A stretch of 64,000 nt of DNA from Phenylobacterium sp. (GTDB lineage: Bacteria; Pseudomonadota; Alphaproteobacteria; Caulobacterales; Caulobacteraceae): positions 1 through 64,000 of the forward strand of contig NZ_JAUSBZ010000048.1 of NCBI RefSeq assembly GCF_030651755.1, given 5' to 3'. Below, in pieces: positions 18,596 to 27,315 of this stretch. The notes under the pieces are model-generated. The model had not been told where the DNA came from, searched no databases, and saw nothing but the letters and a program-made list of their open reading frames with translations. The stretch's first letter is position 1. Each line of letters opens with the position of its first letter. The position numbers and the translations under genes are program-made.

Positions 18596-19890
18596 CGGCG
18601 CTCAAAGCGTCGACGCAAGATCACCGCCACGAGATTCATCAACACCATGAAGACCAGCAGCACGATGATGGCCGCGGCTGTGCGTTCATGGAAGGCCCGC
18701 TCCGAGGCGTTCTCCCAGATGAAGATCTGCACGGGCAGGACCGTGGCCGCGCTGGTCAGGGTTTCCGGCACGCCCGGGACAAAGGAGACCATGCCGATCA
18801 TCAGCAAAGGCGCGGTCTCGCCCAGGGCATGGGCCAGGGAGAGGATGACGCCGGTCATCATGCCCGGCATGGCGAGCGGCAGGACGTGGTGGAACACCGT
18901 CTGGGTGCGTGAGGCCCCGACCGCCAGGGCCGCCTCACGGATCGAGGGCGGAACCGCCCGCAGGGCCGAGCGCGTGGCGATGATGATGGTCGGCAGGGAC
19001 ATCAGGGCGAGGACCAACCCCCCCAGCAGGGGGGACGATCGCGGAATGGCCAGCCAATTGATGAACACCGCCAGACCCAGGAGGCCGTAGATGATCGAGG
19101 GCACCGCGGCGAGGTTGTTGATGTTGACCTCGATCACGTCGGTCCAACGGTTCTTGGGCGCGAACTCCTCGAGATAGGTGGCCGCCAGGACCCCGATGGG
19201 CGCGGCCAGCAGGGCGGTGACGAACAGCATCATGGCCGAGCCGATCACGGCGCCCAGGACGCCGGCCTGCTCCGGCTCCGTCGAGTCCGACCGTGAGAGG
19301 AAGGTCCAGTTGAAGCCGCCGGTCACCCGGCCCTGGTCGCGCAACTCATCCAGCCAGTCCAGTTGCCGGTCGCTGAGCAGCCGGCCGCCGACCTCGGTGT
19401 CGCGGCTGATCTGGCCTTTGTAATAGAGGCTGGCATTGGCCTTCATCGGGCCTTGAACCGTGATGGTCTGCCCCACCAGGGAGGGATCGGCCCGCAGGCG
19501 GTCGAGGACCTGGAAGCCCAGGTCGCCGGAGAGGATGGACATCATCTGCGAGGACGCCTGACCATAGGGATCGTCCTCTTCCCCGAGCATCGCCAGGGCC
19601 GATTCAGCCACCATCAGATTGAAGTTGGAGCCGCCCAGGTCGGCCAGGTTCACCCGATTGGCGTCCACCTGGACCGGCAGGCTGACCCTGTAGTCCACAA
19701 AGGTGGAATAGCCCTGCAGACCAATGCGGCCCAGCAGGACCACCAGGAAGGTGAGGGCCAGGATGATCGCCGCCCGGCCATAGAGCCGGAACCGGGCTTC
19801 GGCCCGGTAGCGCCGCTTCAGCCGGGCTTCGGCCTCGGTGCGGGCGCGGGCCTTGGCGGCCTGGGCCGGGGTGAGCGCCGCGTCAGTCAT
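18589..19890 (-). CDS. pstA: Phosphate ABC transporter permease PstA
   Basis: The 433-residue membrane protein is longer than the E. coli homologue because of an N-terminal extension: a charged cytoplasmic tail, one helix (about residues 38-58) and a periplasmic domain of about 150 residues, resembling the DUF3333 domain of alphaproteobacterial PstA. The BPD-transport core with the EAA-like loop [20 protein letters not shown] lies in the last 200 residues. It pairs with PstC to form the channel. It overlaps pstC by 8 bases and pstB by up to 7. Confidence 0.94.
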   Translation of the reverse strand: MTDAALTPAQAAKARARTEAEARLKRRYRAEARFRLYGRAAIILALTFLVVLLGRIGLQGYSTFVDYRVSLPVQVDANRVNLADLGGSNFNLMVAESALAMLGEEDDPYGQASSQMMSILSGDLGFQVLDRLRADPSLVGQTITVQGPMKANASLYYKGQISRDTEVGGRLLSDRQLDWLDELRDQGRVTGGFNWTFLSRSDSTEPEQAGVLGAVIGSAMMLFVTALLAAPIGVLAATYLEEFAPKNRWTDVIEVNINNLAAVPSIIYGLLGLAVFINWLAIPRSSPLLGGLVLALMSLPTIIIATRSALRAVPPSIREAALAVGASRTQTVFHHVLPLAMPGMMTGVILSLAHALGETAPLLMIGMVSFVPGVPETLTSAATVLPVQIFIWENASERAFHERTAAAIIVLLVFMVLMNLVAVILRRRFERRW

Positions 19891-21325
19891 ATTGTTCCCG
19901 GTACCGCTGCACGATCCGCAACGCGACGATGTTGAGCATCAGGGTGATCAGGAAGAGGGTCAGGCCCAGGCCGAAGGCCGACAGGGTCTTTGGGCTGTCG
20001 AACTCCTGGTCGCCGGTGAGCAGGGTGACGATCTGCACCGTCACGGTGGTGACCGTGTCCAGGGGATTGATGGTGGCGCGGGCCTGAAGACCCGCAGCCA
20101 TGGTGACGATCATCGTCTCACCAATGGCGCGGGAGACCGCCAGCAGAAGCGCGCCCATGACGCCCGGCAGGGCGGCGGGCATGATCACGCGGGTGATGGT
20201 CTCTGAACGGGTGGCGCCCATGGCCAGCGAGCCGTCGCGCAGGGACTGAGGCACCGCATTGATGATGTCGTCCGACAGGGACGAGACAAAGGGGATCAGC
20301 ATGATCCCCATGACCGCGCCGGCCACCAGCGCCATCTGGTTCTGAACCTGCATCAGATAGAGGCCCAGGGCGTCGAACGGCCCGCCCAGAAGGGGCGCGC
20401 CAAGGCTGTTGAAGAACCCGCGGAACAGAGGTCCGACGGTCAGGGCGGCGAAGAAGCCATAGACCACCGTGGGGATGCCCGCGAGGATCTCCAGCAGCGG
20501 CTTGACCACCGCCCGGGTGGTGGCGCCCGCATATTCCGACAGATAGATGGCCGCGAACAGTCCCACGGGAGCCGCGACGGTCATGGCGATCATCATGATC
20601 AGGAAGGTGCCCATGAACAGGGGCACGGCGCCGAACGCGCCCGATGACGCCACCTGGTCGGCGCGAATGGCGATCTGCGGGTCCCAGGTCATGCCGAACA
20701 GGAATTCGAAGAGCGGCACCACCTGGAAGAAGCGCCAGCTTTCCCAGACCAGGGAGGCGACAATGCCGACGGTGGTCAGGACGGCGACCACCGCGCAGGC
20801 CAGGAACAGGGCCGCGACCCATCGTTCGACCCGCGGCCGGGCCGCAAAGTCGGCGCTCAACCGCGGCCAGGCCGCGGCCGCACCGGCCAGGGCGAGGACG
20901 AAGGCCAAGCTCAGGGCGGCGGCGGTCAGGTTGCGATGGATGTCCTTCGCCTGGACCAGCTTGGCGTTGAAGGCGTCGCCCAAGGCGCCGTCATAGACGG
21001 TCTGGCTGACCTGCCCGTCGTTCACGGTGGCCACGACGTCGTTGTAGAAAACGTCCTGGGTGCTGGCCGGAAGCGACGACACGGCCGCCGGCGGATCGCC
21101 GCGCAGAATGAGTTCTTCGACCTGGGCGCCCATCAGGCTGACCAGCAGCAGCACCAGAGCCGCCGGCGCCGCCGCCCACAGGGCGAGATAGGCGCCGTAG
21201 TAGCCCGGAAGCGAGTGGAGCAGACTCGGGCGATGCCCCGCGGCGCTGAGCACCTTGCGGCGACCGGCCGCGTAGGACGCAGCGGAGAACAGGATGAGCC
21301 CCAACAGGGCGATCCAGATGAGCAT
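19883..21325 (-). CDS. pstC: Phosphate ABC transporter permease PstC
   Basis: The 480-residue membrane protein also exceeds the E. coli length, with extra N-terminal helices and a soluble insertion of roughly 80 residues containing SSLPASTQDVFYNDVVATV. The transport core holds GIPTVVYGFFAALTVGPLF and the cytoplasmic loop LRDGSLAMGATRSETITRVI. It is the first gene of the pstCAB-phoU-phoB run and starts about 100 bases after a three-unit Pho box. There is no pstS in the window, so the phosphate-binding protein must be encoded elsewhere, as in Caulobacter. Confidence 0.94.
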   Translation of the reverse strand: MLIWIALLGLILFSAASYAAGRRKVLSAAGHRPSLLHSLPGYYGAYLALWAAAPAALVLLLVSLMGAQVEELILRGDPPAAVSSLPASTQDVFYNDVVATVNDGQVSQTVYDGALGDAFNAKLVQAKDIHRNLTAAALSLAFVLALAGAAAAWPRLSADFAARPRVERWVAALFLACAVVAVLTTVGIVASLVWESWRFFQVVPLFEFLFGMTWDPQIAIRADQVASSGAFGAVPLFMGTFLIMMIAMTVAAPVGLFAAIYLSEYAGATTRAVVKPLLEILAGIPTVVYGFFAALTVGPLFRGFFNSLGAPLLGGPFDALGLYLMQVQNQMALVAGAVMGIMLIPFVSSLSDDIINAVPQSLRDGSLAMGATRSETITRVIMPAALPGVMGALLLAVSRAIGETMIVTMAAGLQARATINPLDTVTTVTVQIVTLLTGDQEFDSPKTLSAFGLGLTLFLITLMLNIVALRIVQRYREQYD

Positions 21326-21424
21326 TCAGGCCTTCGTCTTGCAGCTCTAGGCGCGCATCACAGCGCCGGACGGCCGATCGCCGCCCCGCTTGGCGCGGCC
21401 GGAACCTGCCTGCGGTTTGCAGAT

Positions 21425-21457
21425 CAAACGCGACACTTTCATGACACTTTTGCGACA
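21425..21457 (-). promoter_or_regulatory. Pho box (three 11-base units) upstream of pstC
   Basis: Read on the minus strand, three consecutive 11-base units TGTCGCAAAAG, TGTCATGAAAG and TGTCGCGTTTG lie in perfect tandem. This matches the PhoB operator layout (TGTCA plus an A/T-rich half, 11-base repeat). It starts inside the last codons of phoR, spans the phoR stop (21439-21441), and lies about 100 bases before the pstC start, placing pst transcription under PhoB control. The third unit is the poorest match. Confidence 0.75.
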
Positions 21458-22935
21458 TCGTGGGAATTGTCGGGTGTGTCGGCGGCCGGGCCCTCCGCCA
21501 GCGGGAAGTAGGCGGTGAAGACAGCGCCCCGCCCTGGGGCGCTTTCGACCGCCAGGCCCCCGCGATGGCGGTTCACGATGTGCTTGACGATCGCCAGGCC
21601 AAGGCCTGTTCCGAGCTTTTCGCCGCTCTTTTGTCCTTCCACCCGGTAGAAGCGTTCGGTCAGCCGGGGCAGATGCTCGCGCTCCATGCCGGGGCCAGTG
21701 TCGATCACCGACAGGGCGGCGAATCGCTCTGGTCCATGATCGGGGGTCAGCAGGGACAGGCGCGCCGCCTCAGCCATCCGCGGGGCGACACAGGCCTCGG
21801 CGCTCAGGTCCGCCTGGAGCAGAATCCGGATCGTGCCCCCTGAGACGGAGTATTTCAGCGCATTGTCCACCAGGTTCTGGGTCACCTGAATGACCTGGTC
21901 CCGGTCTCCAATGGTCGAGACCGTTCCCCGGGGCGGGGTCTCTGCCTCGAGGACCACCCCCTTGTCGCGGGCCAGGGGGGCCAGGGCGTCGATCACGTCG
22001 AGCACGGCGGCGGCCAGATCCACTTCCTCCAGCGGCCGCACATGCTCGTTGAGCTCGATACGGCTCAGGGACATCAGGTCATCGATGAGACGGGACATCC
22101 GTTCGGCCTGCACATGCATGATGCCCAGGAAGCGGTCCCGCGCGCCCTCATCGCCGCGGGCGTGCCCCCTCAGGGTCTCAATGAAACCCGAGAGGGAGGC
22201 CAGAGGGGTGCGCAACTCGTGGCTGGCGTTGGCCAGGAAGTCGGCCCGCATGCGCTCGACCCGGCGGATGTCGGTCTCGTCGTGCAGCACCAGCAGGGCG
22301 AGCTGCGCGCCGTCGCTGGCGACGCCCAGCGGTCGGGCATAGACCCGGAAGATGCGTTCCTGGGTCCCGCCGGGTTCATAGACCGCCTCCCCCTCGAGGC
22401 CGCCGAACAGGGCTTCATCCACGACCTCAAGCACGTCGGGGTCTCGAATGGCCGTGACCAGAAGGCCCGCCTCCCGCTGGATCTTCAGCACCCGCCGGCC
22501 CGCCCGGTTGACCATCACGAACCGGCGGCCCGTCAGGTCGTCGGGCTCGTGGGCCGAGATCACCATGACCGGATCAGGCAGGGCGTTGAGCACCGAGGTG
22601 TAGGGCAGTGAAAGGGCGCCGGGCGCGACCTCGACATGGGTCTGCGCCATCTCGGCCTGAAGCCGGGCGGCTTCCTGCCGGGCGCGCCGGGCCTGGACAA
22701 GCGTCACCGCCAAGACCGCGGCGGCCAGGATCAAGGCCCAGGCCTGATGGGCCTCGCCAACCAGGGTGAGGACGGCCAGGGCCAGTCCGCCCGCCAGGCC
22801 GGTAATGACCACCGGTCCGGCGACAAAGCCCCGACGGGGCCTCAGCGGCAGGTGGGGCGGCAGGGATGGGGTCGGCTGCGGCACAATCGAATCTCCGTTC
22901 GCCGGATCATCCACCAAGCCGGACGCCTGTGTCAT
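21439..22935 (-). CDS. phoR: Phosphate regulon sensor histidine kinase PhoR
   Basis: The 498-residue kinase has two N-terminal hydrophobic helices (about residues 38-78), a PAS-like region beginning LPYTSVLNALPDPVMVIS, and a HisKA/HATPase core. Visible boxes are the H-box ANASHELRTPLASL, N-box NLVDNALKYS, G1 DTGPGM and G2 GTGLGLAIVKH. It phosphorylates PhoB under phosphate limitation. The ATG at 22935 is taken as start because the upstream frame runs into the divergent gene's promoter. The stop is embedded in the pstC Pho box. Confidence 0.92.
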   Translation of the reverse strand: MTQASGLVDDPANGDSIVPQPTPSLPPHLPLRPRRGFVAGPVVITGLAGGLALAVLTLVGEAHQAWALILAAAVLAVTLVQARRARQEAARLQAEMAQTHVEVAPGALSLPYTSVLNALPDPVMVISAHEPDDLTGRRFVMVNRAGRRVLKIQREAGLLVTAIRDPDVLEVVDEALFGGLEGEAVYEPGGTQERIFRVYARPLGVASDGAQLALLVLHDETDIRRVERMRADFLANASHELRTPLASLSGFIETLRGHARGDEGARDRFLGIMHVQAERMSRLIDDLMSLSRIELNEHVRPLEEVDLAAAVLDVIDALAPLARDKGVVLEAETPPRGTVSTIGDRDQVIQVTQNLVDNALKYSVSGGTIRILLQADLSAEACVAPRMAEAARLSLLTPDHGPERFAALSVIDTGPGMEREHLPRLTERFYRVEGQKSGEKLGTGLGLAIVKHIVNRHRGGLAVESAPGRGAVFTAYFPLAEGPAADTPDNSHDVAKVS

Positions 22936-22993
22936 TGGCGTGACACACCAAACGCTGATCGGCCAGACCAGGCTGGGACGGCGTTCCCACGGG

Positions 22994-23018
22994 GGAACCC
23001 GGCCTGGGGGCCGGCGTT
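22994..23018 (+). promoter_or_regulatory. Putative EcfG/SigT general-stress promoter of lovK
   Basis: GGAAC (22994-22998), 16 bases, then CGTT (23015-23018) matches the established EcfG-type promoter consensus GGAAC-N16/17-CGTT of alphaproteobacteria. It ends 29 bases before the lovK ATG, which implies a short leader. It lies in the 112-base gap between the divergent phoR and lovK genes. The match is exact by eye; use of the promoter is inferred. Confidence 0.7.
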
Positions 23019-23047
23019 TGCAAAATCCGGGGAACGCGACGTCGATC

Positions 23048-24124
23048 ATGTCGGGAAAAGGAAACAGTTTTTTGGCCGATAGCCTTCTGGCTCCTCGTGC
23101 GGGGATCGATGATCCGTTCGCCGCGGCCGTTCACGCCACTCGAATGCCGATGACCATCGTCGACGCCCAGGCGCCCGACATGCCCCTGGTCTTCGTCAAT
23201 GACGCCTTCCTGAAGATGACGGGATATGTGCGCAGCGAGGTCCTGGGACGCAATTGTCGATTCCTGCAGGGACCAGACACCGACGCCAAGGCCAGTGCGA
23301 CCCTGGCCCGGGGGGTGAGCGCGGGAGAGGCCGTCAGCGTCGACCTCCTGAATTACCGCAAGGACGGGACGCCCTTCTGGAACGCGCTGCAGATCAGCCC
23401 GGTCCGAAACGCCACGGGCCAGATCATCTACTTCATCGGCTCACAGGTGGATGTCACCGCCCGCAAGGCCGCTGAGACGGCCCTCGAGGCCGCTGCGGAG
23501 GAACAGGCCAAGACCGCCCAACAGGCCCTGGCTGACCGCACCGCCCTGCTGCATGAGGTCGACCATAGGGTCAAAAACAACCTCCAGCTCATCACCTCCC
23601 TGCTGGTGCTGCAGACCCGGCGGACCCTGGATGACACCACCCGCGGCGCCCTGGAGCGCATGCTTTCGCGGGTGAGCGCCATCGCCACGGTCCACCGCCG
23701 GCTGTTCCAGAGCCACGATCTGGAGCGTTTCGACGTGGCGACCTTTGTCCGGGACCTGATAGGCGATGTCTCCCCGGAACGGGATGAGGTCGCCATCCGC
23801 CTGGACCTCGAGCGCATCGACATCAACGCCGCCCAGGCCGCCCCGCTCGCCCTGGTGGTCAATGAACTGGTGGACAATGCGCTCAAGCATGGCCTGCCCG
23901 CCGGCCAGCCCGGACACCTGCGCATTCGGGTGCGCCGTCTGAACGGGGACTATGTGATCGAGGTCTGCGACGACGGCCCGGGTCTGCCCGCAAGCGGCGC
24001 GTTCGAGCCAGGCTTTGGCCTCACCATCACACATCTCCTCGCCCAGCAACTCCGCGCCACCCTGACCTTCGAGTCGGGGGCGCCCGGCCTGAGGGTCACA
24101 ATGAAGATTCCAGTTCATGGATAG
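23048..24124 (+). CDS. lovK: LOV-domain blue-light sensor histidine kinase, LovK-like
   Basis: The 358-residue protein has a single N-terminal LOV domain (about residues 20-140) with GRNCRFLQG, whose cysteine forms the flavin adduct, and further LOV segments such as LLNYRKDGTPFWNAL and YFIGSQVDVT. A short coiled linker leads to a HisKA_2-type kinase with EVDHRVKNNLQLI, the ATPase N-box VVNELVDNALKHG and DDGPGLP. This matches Caulobacter LovK in domain order, length and place near the pst genes. It should sense blue light (and redox) and signal through the next gene. An exact GGAAC-N16-CGTT promoter precedes it. The ribosome site at ATG 23048 is weak. Confidence 0.88.
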   Translation: MSGKGNSFLADSLLAPRAGIDDPFAAAVHATRMPMTIVDAQAPDMPLVFVNDAFLKMTGYVRSEVLGRNCRFLQGPDTDAKASATLARGVSAGEAVSVDLLNYRKDGTPFWNALQISPVRNATGQIIYFIGSQVDVTARKAAETALEAAAEEQAKTAQQALADRTALLHEVDHRVKNNLQLITSLLVLQTRRTLDDTTRGALERMLSRVSAIATVHRRLFQSHDLERFDVATFVRDLIGDVSPERDEVAIRLDLERIDINAAQAAPLALVVNELVDNALKHGLPAGQPGHLRIRVRRLNGDYVIEVCDDGPGLPASGAFEPGFGLTITHLLAQQLRATLTFESGAPGLRVTMKIPVHG

Positions 24125-24602
24125 GCCCCTGGCGACACCCAACCCCCGCCCCCTCACGGTGTTGATCGTCGAGGACGAGGTGCTGCTCGCCGTTGAACTC
24201 GGCTTTCTGGTCCGCGAGGCCGGTTGCCTGGACGTGGGCCACGCCCTGGACTCCAAGGCGGCGGTCCAGCTTGCCGATCGGCTTCAGCCGGACATCGTCC
24301 TGGTCGATGTGCATCTGTCCGACGGCCCGACCGGGGTCGACGCGGTCCGGAAGATCCTCGAGGACCGGAAGGCCGTGGCGCTGTTCATGACGGCCAATGT
24401 GAAACGCCTTCCGGAGGACCTGGCCGGCGCCTGCGGGGTGATCGGCAAGCCCTATTCCGACGGGTCGATCCGCCAGGCCCTGACCTTCCTGGCCCATTGC
24501 CTGCAGGCTGGAACGGCGTCGGGGCCTCCGCCGCCAGGCCTGAACCTCTCGGAGACCTTTGCGGCCCGCTGGGGGGTCGACCAACTGGCCCGGGCAGGCT
24601 GA
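24117..24602 (+). CDS. lovR: Single-domain response regulator, LovR-like
   Basis: The 161-residue protein is a receiver domain: acidic pair IVEDEV, phosphorylation aspartate in PDIVLVDVHLSDGPTGVD (about residue 62), the threonine in FMTANV, and the KPYS lysine. There is no output domain; the last 35 residues are a Pro/Gly-containing tail. It overlaps lovK by 8 bases, so it is the obvious partner, as in Caulobacter LovK-LovR, where the pair controls adhesion and dampens the general stress response. That role is transferred by analogy. Confidence 0.87.
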   Translation: MDRPLATPNPRPLTVLIVEDEVLLAVELGFLVREAGCLDVGHALDSKAAVQLADRLQPDIVLVDVHLSDGPTGVDAVRKILEDRKAVALFMTANVKRLPEDLAGACGVIGKPYSDGSIRQALTFLAHCLQAGTASGPPPPGLNLSETFAARWGVDQLARAG

Positions 24603-24605
24603 CCC

Positions 24606-24935
24606 ATGGATAGCGCCCTCCTGCCCGAATTGATCGGCTTCCTGGCTGGCCTCTGCTCCATGGCGAGCTTCACACCTCAGATCGTCAAGACATGGCGCGA
24701 GCGCGACGCCCGCTCCATCTCCCTGCGCATGTATGTGGTCACGGTGTCCGGCTTCTCCCTTTGGGTGACCTATGGGGTGATGATCGGCAGCCTGCCGGTG
24801 ATGCTGACCAATTCGGTCTGCCTGACCCTCTCAGCCCTGATCCTGGCCATGAAGTGGCGGTTCTCCCGCCCCGACCACGTGGCCCGGCGCGAAGCGCAGG
24901 GCGATACGGTTGGCGCCGGGCCAGCAGGTCACTAG
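24606..24935 (+). CDS. SemiSWEET / PQ-loop sugar transporter
   Basis: The 109-residue protein has three predicted helices, with the PQ motif in MASFTPQIVKTWRERDARSI between the first two and a helix VSGFSLWVTYGVMIGSLPVML after it. Bacterial SemiSWEETs dimerise and allow sugars to diffuse through the inner membrane. The C-terminal 20 residues are a hydrophilic tail. It follows lovR by only three bases and probably belongs to the lovKR transcript, which would tie it to the stress regulon. The substrate is unknown. Confidence 0.83.
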   Translation: MDSALLPELIGFLAGLCSMASFTPQIVKTWRERDARSISLRMYVVTVSGFSLWVTYGVMIGSLPVMLTNSVCLTLSALILAMKWRFSRPDHVARREAQGDTVGAGPAGH

Positions 24936-24996
24936 GATTGCGCCGACTCCCGCGCCCCCGGAGCGTGGGCGCCCGTAGCCATCCCAGGACCAGATC

Positions 24997-27315
24997 ATGC
25001 CCCATCGGATCGCCGAAGCCGAGGCCGCCCTGCAGGCTGGACGTCTCGACGAGGGGATCGCCCTGATCGAATCCCTGCTGACGGAGGAGCCGCGCTCACC
25101 CCAGCGGCTCTATCAGAATTTCACCAGCCTCCTGTATCGCAAGGGTCTGTACGAGAAGGGCGCGGACTGGTCCCGCGCCGGCCTTGAGGTCTATCCCCGG
25201 GACGCCGACCTCTGGAACATTCTCGGGGTCTGTCTGCGCCGCCTGGGGCGTCCTGAGGAGGCGCTGAAGGCCCTCAACGCCGGCCTCAAGGTCCAGCCGA
25301 AGAACGAGGGCCTGCAACAGAACAAGGGCAATGTTCTCAATGATTTGAAGGATGGCCCCGGCGCGGTGGCCATCTTCAGCCGACTGGTCCGCAACGCTCC
25401 GACCAATGCGGAAATGCAGCGGGCCCTGGGCCGGGGGCTGTGGCGGTCGGAGGAGTTCGACAAGGCGGAAATGCGCTTCCGCCTGGCGGCTAGACTGAAA
25501 CCCGATCTCATCGACGCCTGGCTCGATCTCTCGGCCCTGCTGGCCGAAACCAAGAGCTCCGACGCCGCCGTGGCGGTCTTGGAAGAGGCGCTCAAGTCCC
25601 AGGACTCGCCCCGGTTGATGGAGGCCAAGGCCGTCGCCCTTCGCCGGGGCCAGAAGCTCCGCCTGTCGGAGGCCTATATTCTTGAGGTCCTCAAGACCCG
25701 TCCCGATGAGCCCTGGGCGCACTACCAGCTGGGCGCCGTGATCTCCGACATCGACCGTCCCCGGGCCAATACGCACCTGCGTCGGGCCGTGGAGCTGAAG
25801 CCCGACGACCGGGACTACAGGATGGCCCTGGTGGAAAGCCTGGTGCGCTCACGCCACGGGAATGAGGCCGCCCATCTGGACGACGCCTATACCGAGCTGA
25901 AGGCCGCCAGCGCCCTGGGTCCCCTGAGCGGCCCGGCCCAGTTGAAGGTCGCCTCGGAGGTGTTGTCCCGGGTGGCGGATTTCGAGGGCTTGGATGCGGT
26001 GTGCGACTTCAAGGCCACCGGGCGCATGTGGGCCGAAGAGGGGCGCCACACGGCCTTGCTGAGCCAGCTCTCCCGGGTGAAGGCCCCGGAGGACCGCGAC
26101 GAGCTGATCTTCCAGCACCGGACCTGGGGTGAGCTCGTCCAGGGGCGGGTGAAGCGCTATCCCCTGCGACGTCCGAAAGCGCCACGGCCCGAGAATGGCA
26201 AGATCCGGATCGGGATCATGTCCTCGGACCTGCGGATGCATCCGGTGGCCTACTTCTCCCTGCCCCTGTTCGAGAACATCCCCCGCGATCGCTTCGAGAT
26301 CTATTGCTACTCCTACTATCAGGGGCAGGAAGACAGCCTGCAGAAGCGCATCGCCGATCTGGTGGACGTCTTCCGCTGGGAGCAGGAGATCAGCGACTTC
26401 GACGCCGCCCAGATGATCTGTGACGACCAGCTGGACATGCTGATCGAGCTGGGCGGCTCGACCCATATGAACAAGCTCAATGTGATGGCCTGGAAGCCTG
26501 CGCCCCTGCAGGCCAGCTGGCTGGGCTATCCGCACTCCTCGGGCCTGGACACCATCGACTACCTGATCATCGACCCCTACCTGGTTCCCAGCCGGCGGGA
26601 ATTGCTGATCGAAAAGCCCCTGCTGATGCCGTCCAGCTGGATCGCCATGGGCGAACTGGCCTTTCCCGAACGGCCCATGGCGGCCGAGCCTCCGGTGGTC
26701 GCCAATGGCTATGTGACCTTCGGCACAGCCAACAACCCCTACAAGTACAGCCGGGCCATGGTCGCCGAATGGGCCAAGGTGACCGCCGCGGTCCCAGGTT
26801 CCCGTTTCATGTTCGTGCGACCCGAAGGGGGCACGGCGGCCTTCCGGGACAACATCACGGCCATCTTCGAGGCCGAGGGGGTCAGCCGAGATCGCCTGCG
26901 CTTCGAGGCGGTGCGGGGCGCCCACATGCCCTTCTACAATGAGATGGACATCTCCCTGGACACCTTCCCCCAGACCGGCGGCACCACCACGTGCGAGTCG
27001 TTGTGGATGGGCGTGCCGGTGGTCACCCTGGTGGGGGCGGGTCTGTTTGAGCGGTTGAGCTGCTCCATCCTCGGCAATGCCGGCCTGCATGACCTCTGCG
27101 CCGGCGACATGGACGGCTACCGCGACGCCGCGGTGAAGCTGGCGGGCGACGTGGAGCGCCTGCGCAAGCTGCGGCGGGAGCTGCGGCCGACCCTCAAGGC
27201 CAGCCGTCTGGGACAGACCAAGACCTTCGCCGCCGACTTCTACAAGATGCTGGAGGCGGCGGTGACGGCACACAAGGCCGCCAATGAAACGCCGGCCGCG
27301 AAGGCCCTAGCCTAG
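24997..27315 (+). CDS. TPR-containing O-GlcNAc transferase-like (SPINDLY/GT41) glycosyltransferase
   Basis: The 772-residue protein has an N-terminal half of TPR-like helix pairs (for example ADLWNILGVCLRRLGRPEEA and QLGAVISDIDRPRANTHLRR) and a C-terminal GT41 domain from about residue 405. The latter starts RIGIMSSDLRMHPVAYF and includes QASWLGYPHSSGLDTIDYLI and GGTTTCESLWMGVPVVTLVG, typical of bacterial SPINDLY-family enzymes. These attach sugars to Ser/Thr of proteins, including flagellins in Caulobacterales. AGGA precedes ATG 24997. It could modify a secreted or surface protein of this locus, which is inference. Its stop overlaps the convergent SDR stop by 9 bases. Confidence 0.88.
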   Translation: MPHRIAEAEAALQAGRLDEGIALIESLLTEEPRSPQRLYQNFTSLLYRKGLYEKGADWSRAGLEVYPRDADLWNILGVCLRRLGRPEEALKALNAGLKVQPKNEGLQQNKGNVLNDLKDGPGAVAIFSRLVRNAPTNAEMQRALGRGLWRSEEFDKAEMRFRLAARLKPDLIDAWLDLSALLAETKSSDAAVAVLEEALKSQDSPRLMEAKAVALRRGQKLRLSEAYILEVLKTRPDEPWAHYQLGAVISDIDRPRANTHLRRAVELKPDDRDYRMALVESLVRSRHGNEAAHLDDAYTELKAASALGPLSGPAQLKVASEVLSRVADFEGLDAVCDFKATGRMWAEEGRHTALLSQLSRVKAPEDRDELIFQHRTWGELVQGRVKRYPLRRPKAPRPENGKIRIGIMSSDLRMHPVAYFSLPLFENIPRDRFEIYCYSYYQGQEDSLQKRIADLVDVFRWEQEISDFDAAQMICDDQLDMLIELGGSTHMNKLNVMAWKPAPLQASWLGYPHSSGLDTIDYLIIDPYLVPSRRELLIEKPLLMPSSWIAMGELAFPERPMAAEPPVVANGYVTFGTANNPYKYSRAMVAEWAKVTAAVPGSRFMFVRPEGGTAAFRDNITAIFEAEGVSRDRLRFEAVRGAHMPFYNEMDISLDTFPQTGGTTTCESLWMGVPVVTLVGAGLFERLSCSILGNAGLHDLCAGDMDGYRDAAVKLAGDVERLRKLRRELRPTLKASRLGQTKTFAADFYKMLEAAVTAHKAANETPAAKALA

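Noticed and set aside
16310-22935. A pstS gene expected beside pstC
   Set aside because: All frames between phoB and phoR are filled by pst/pho genes, none with a periplasmic phosphate-binding pattern. In Caulobacter pstS lies elsewhere, so its absence is not unusual.
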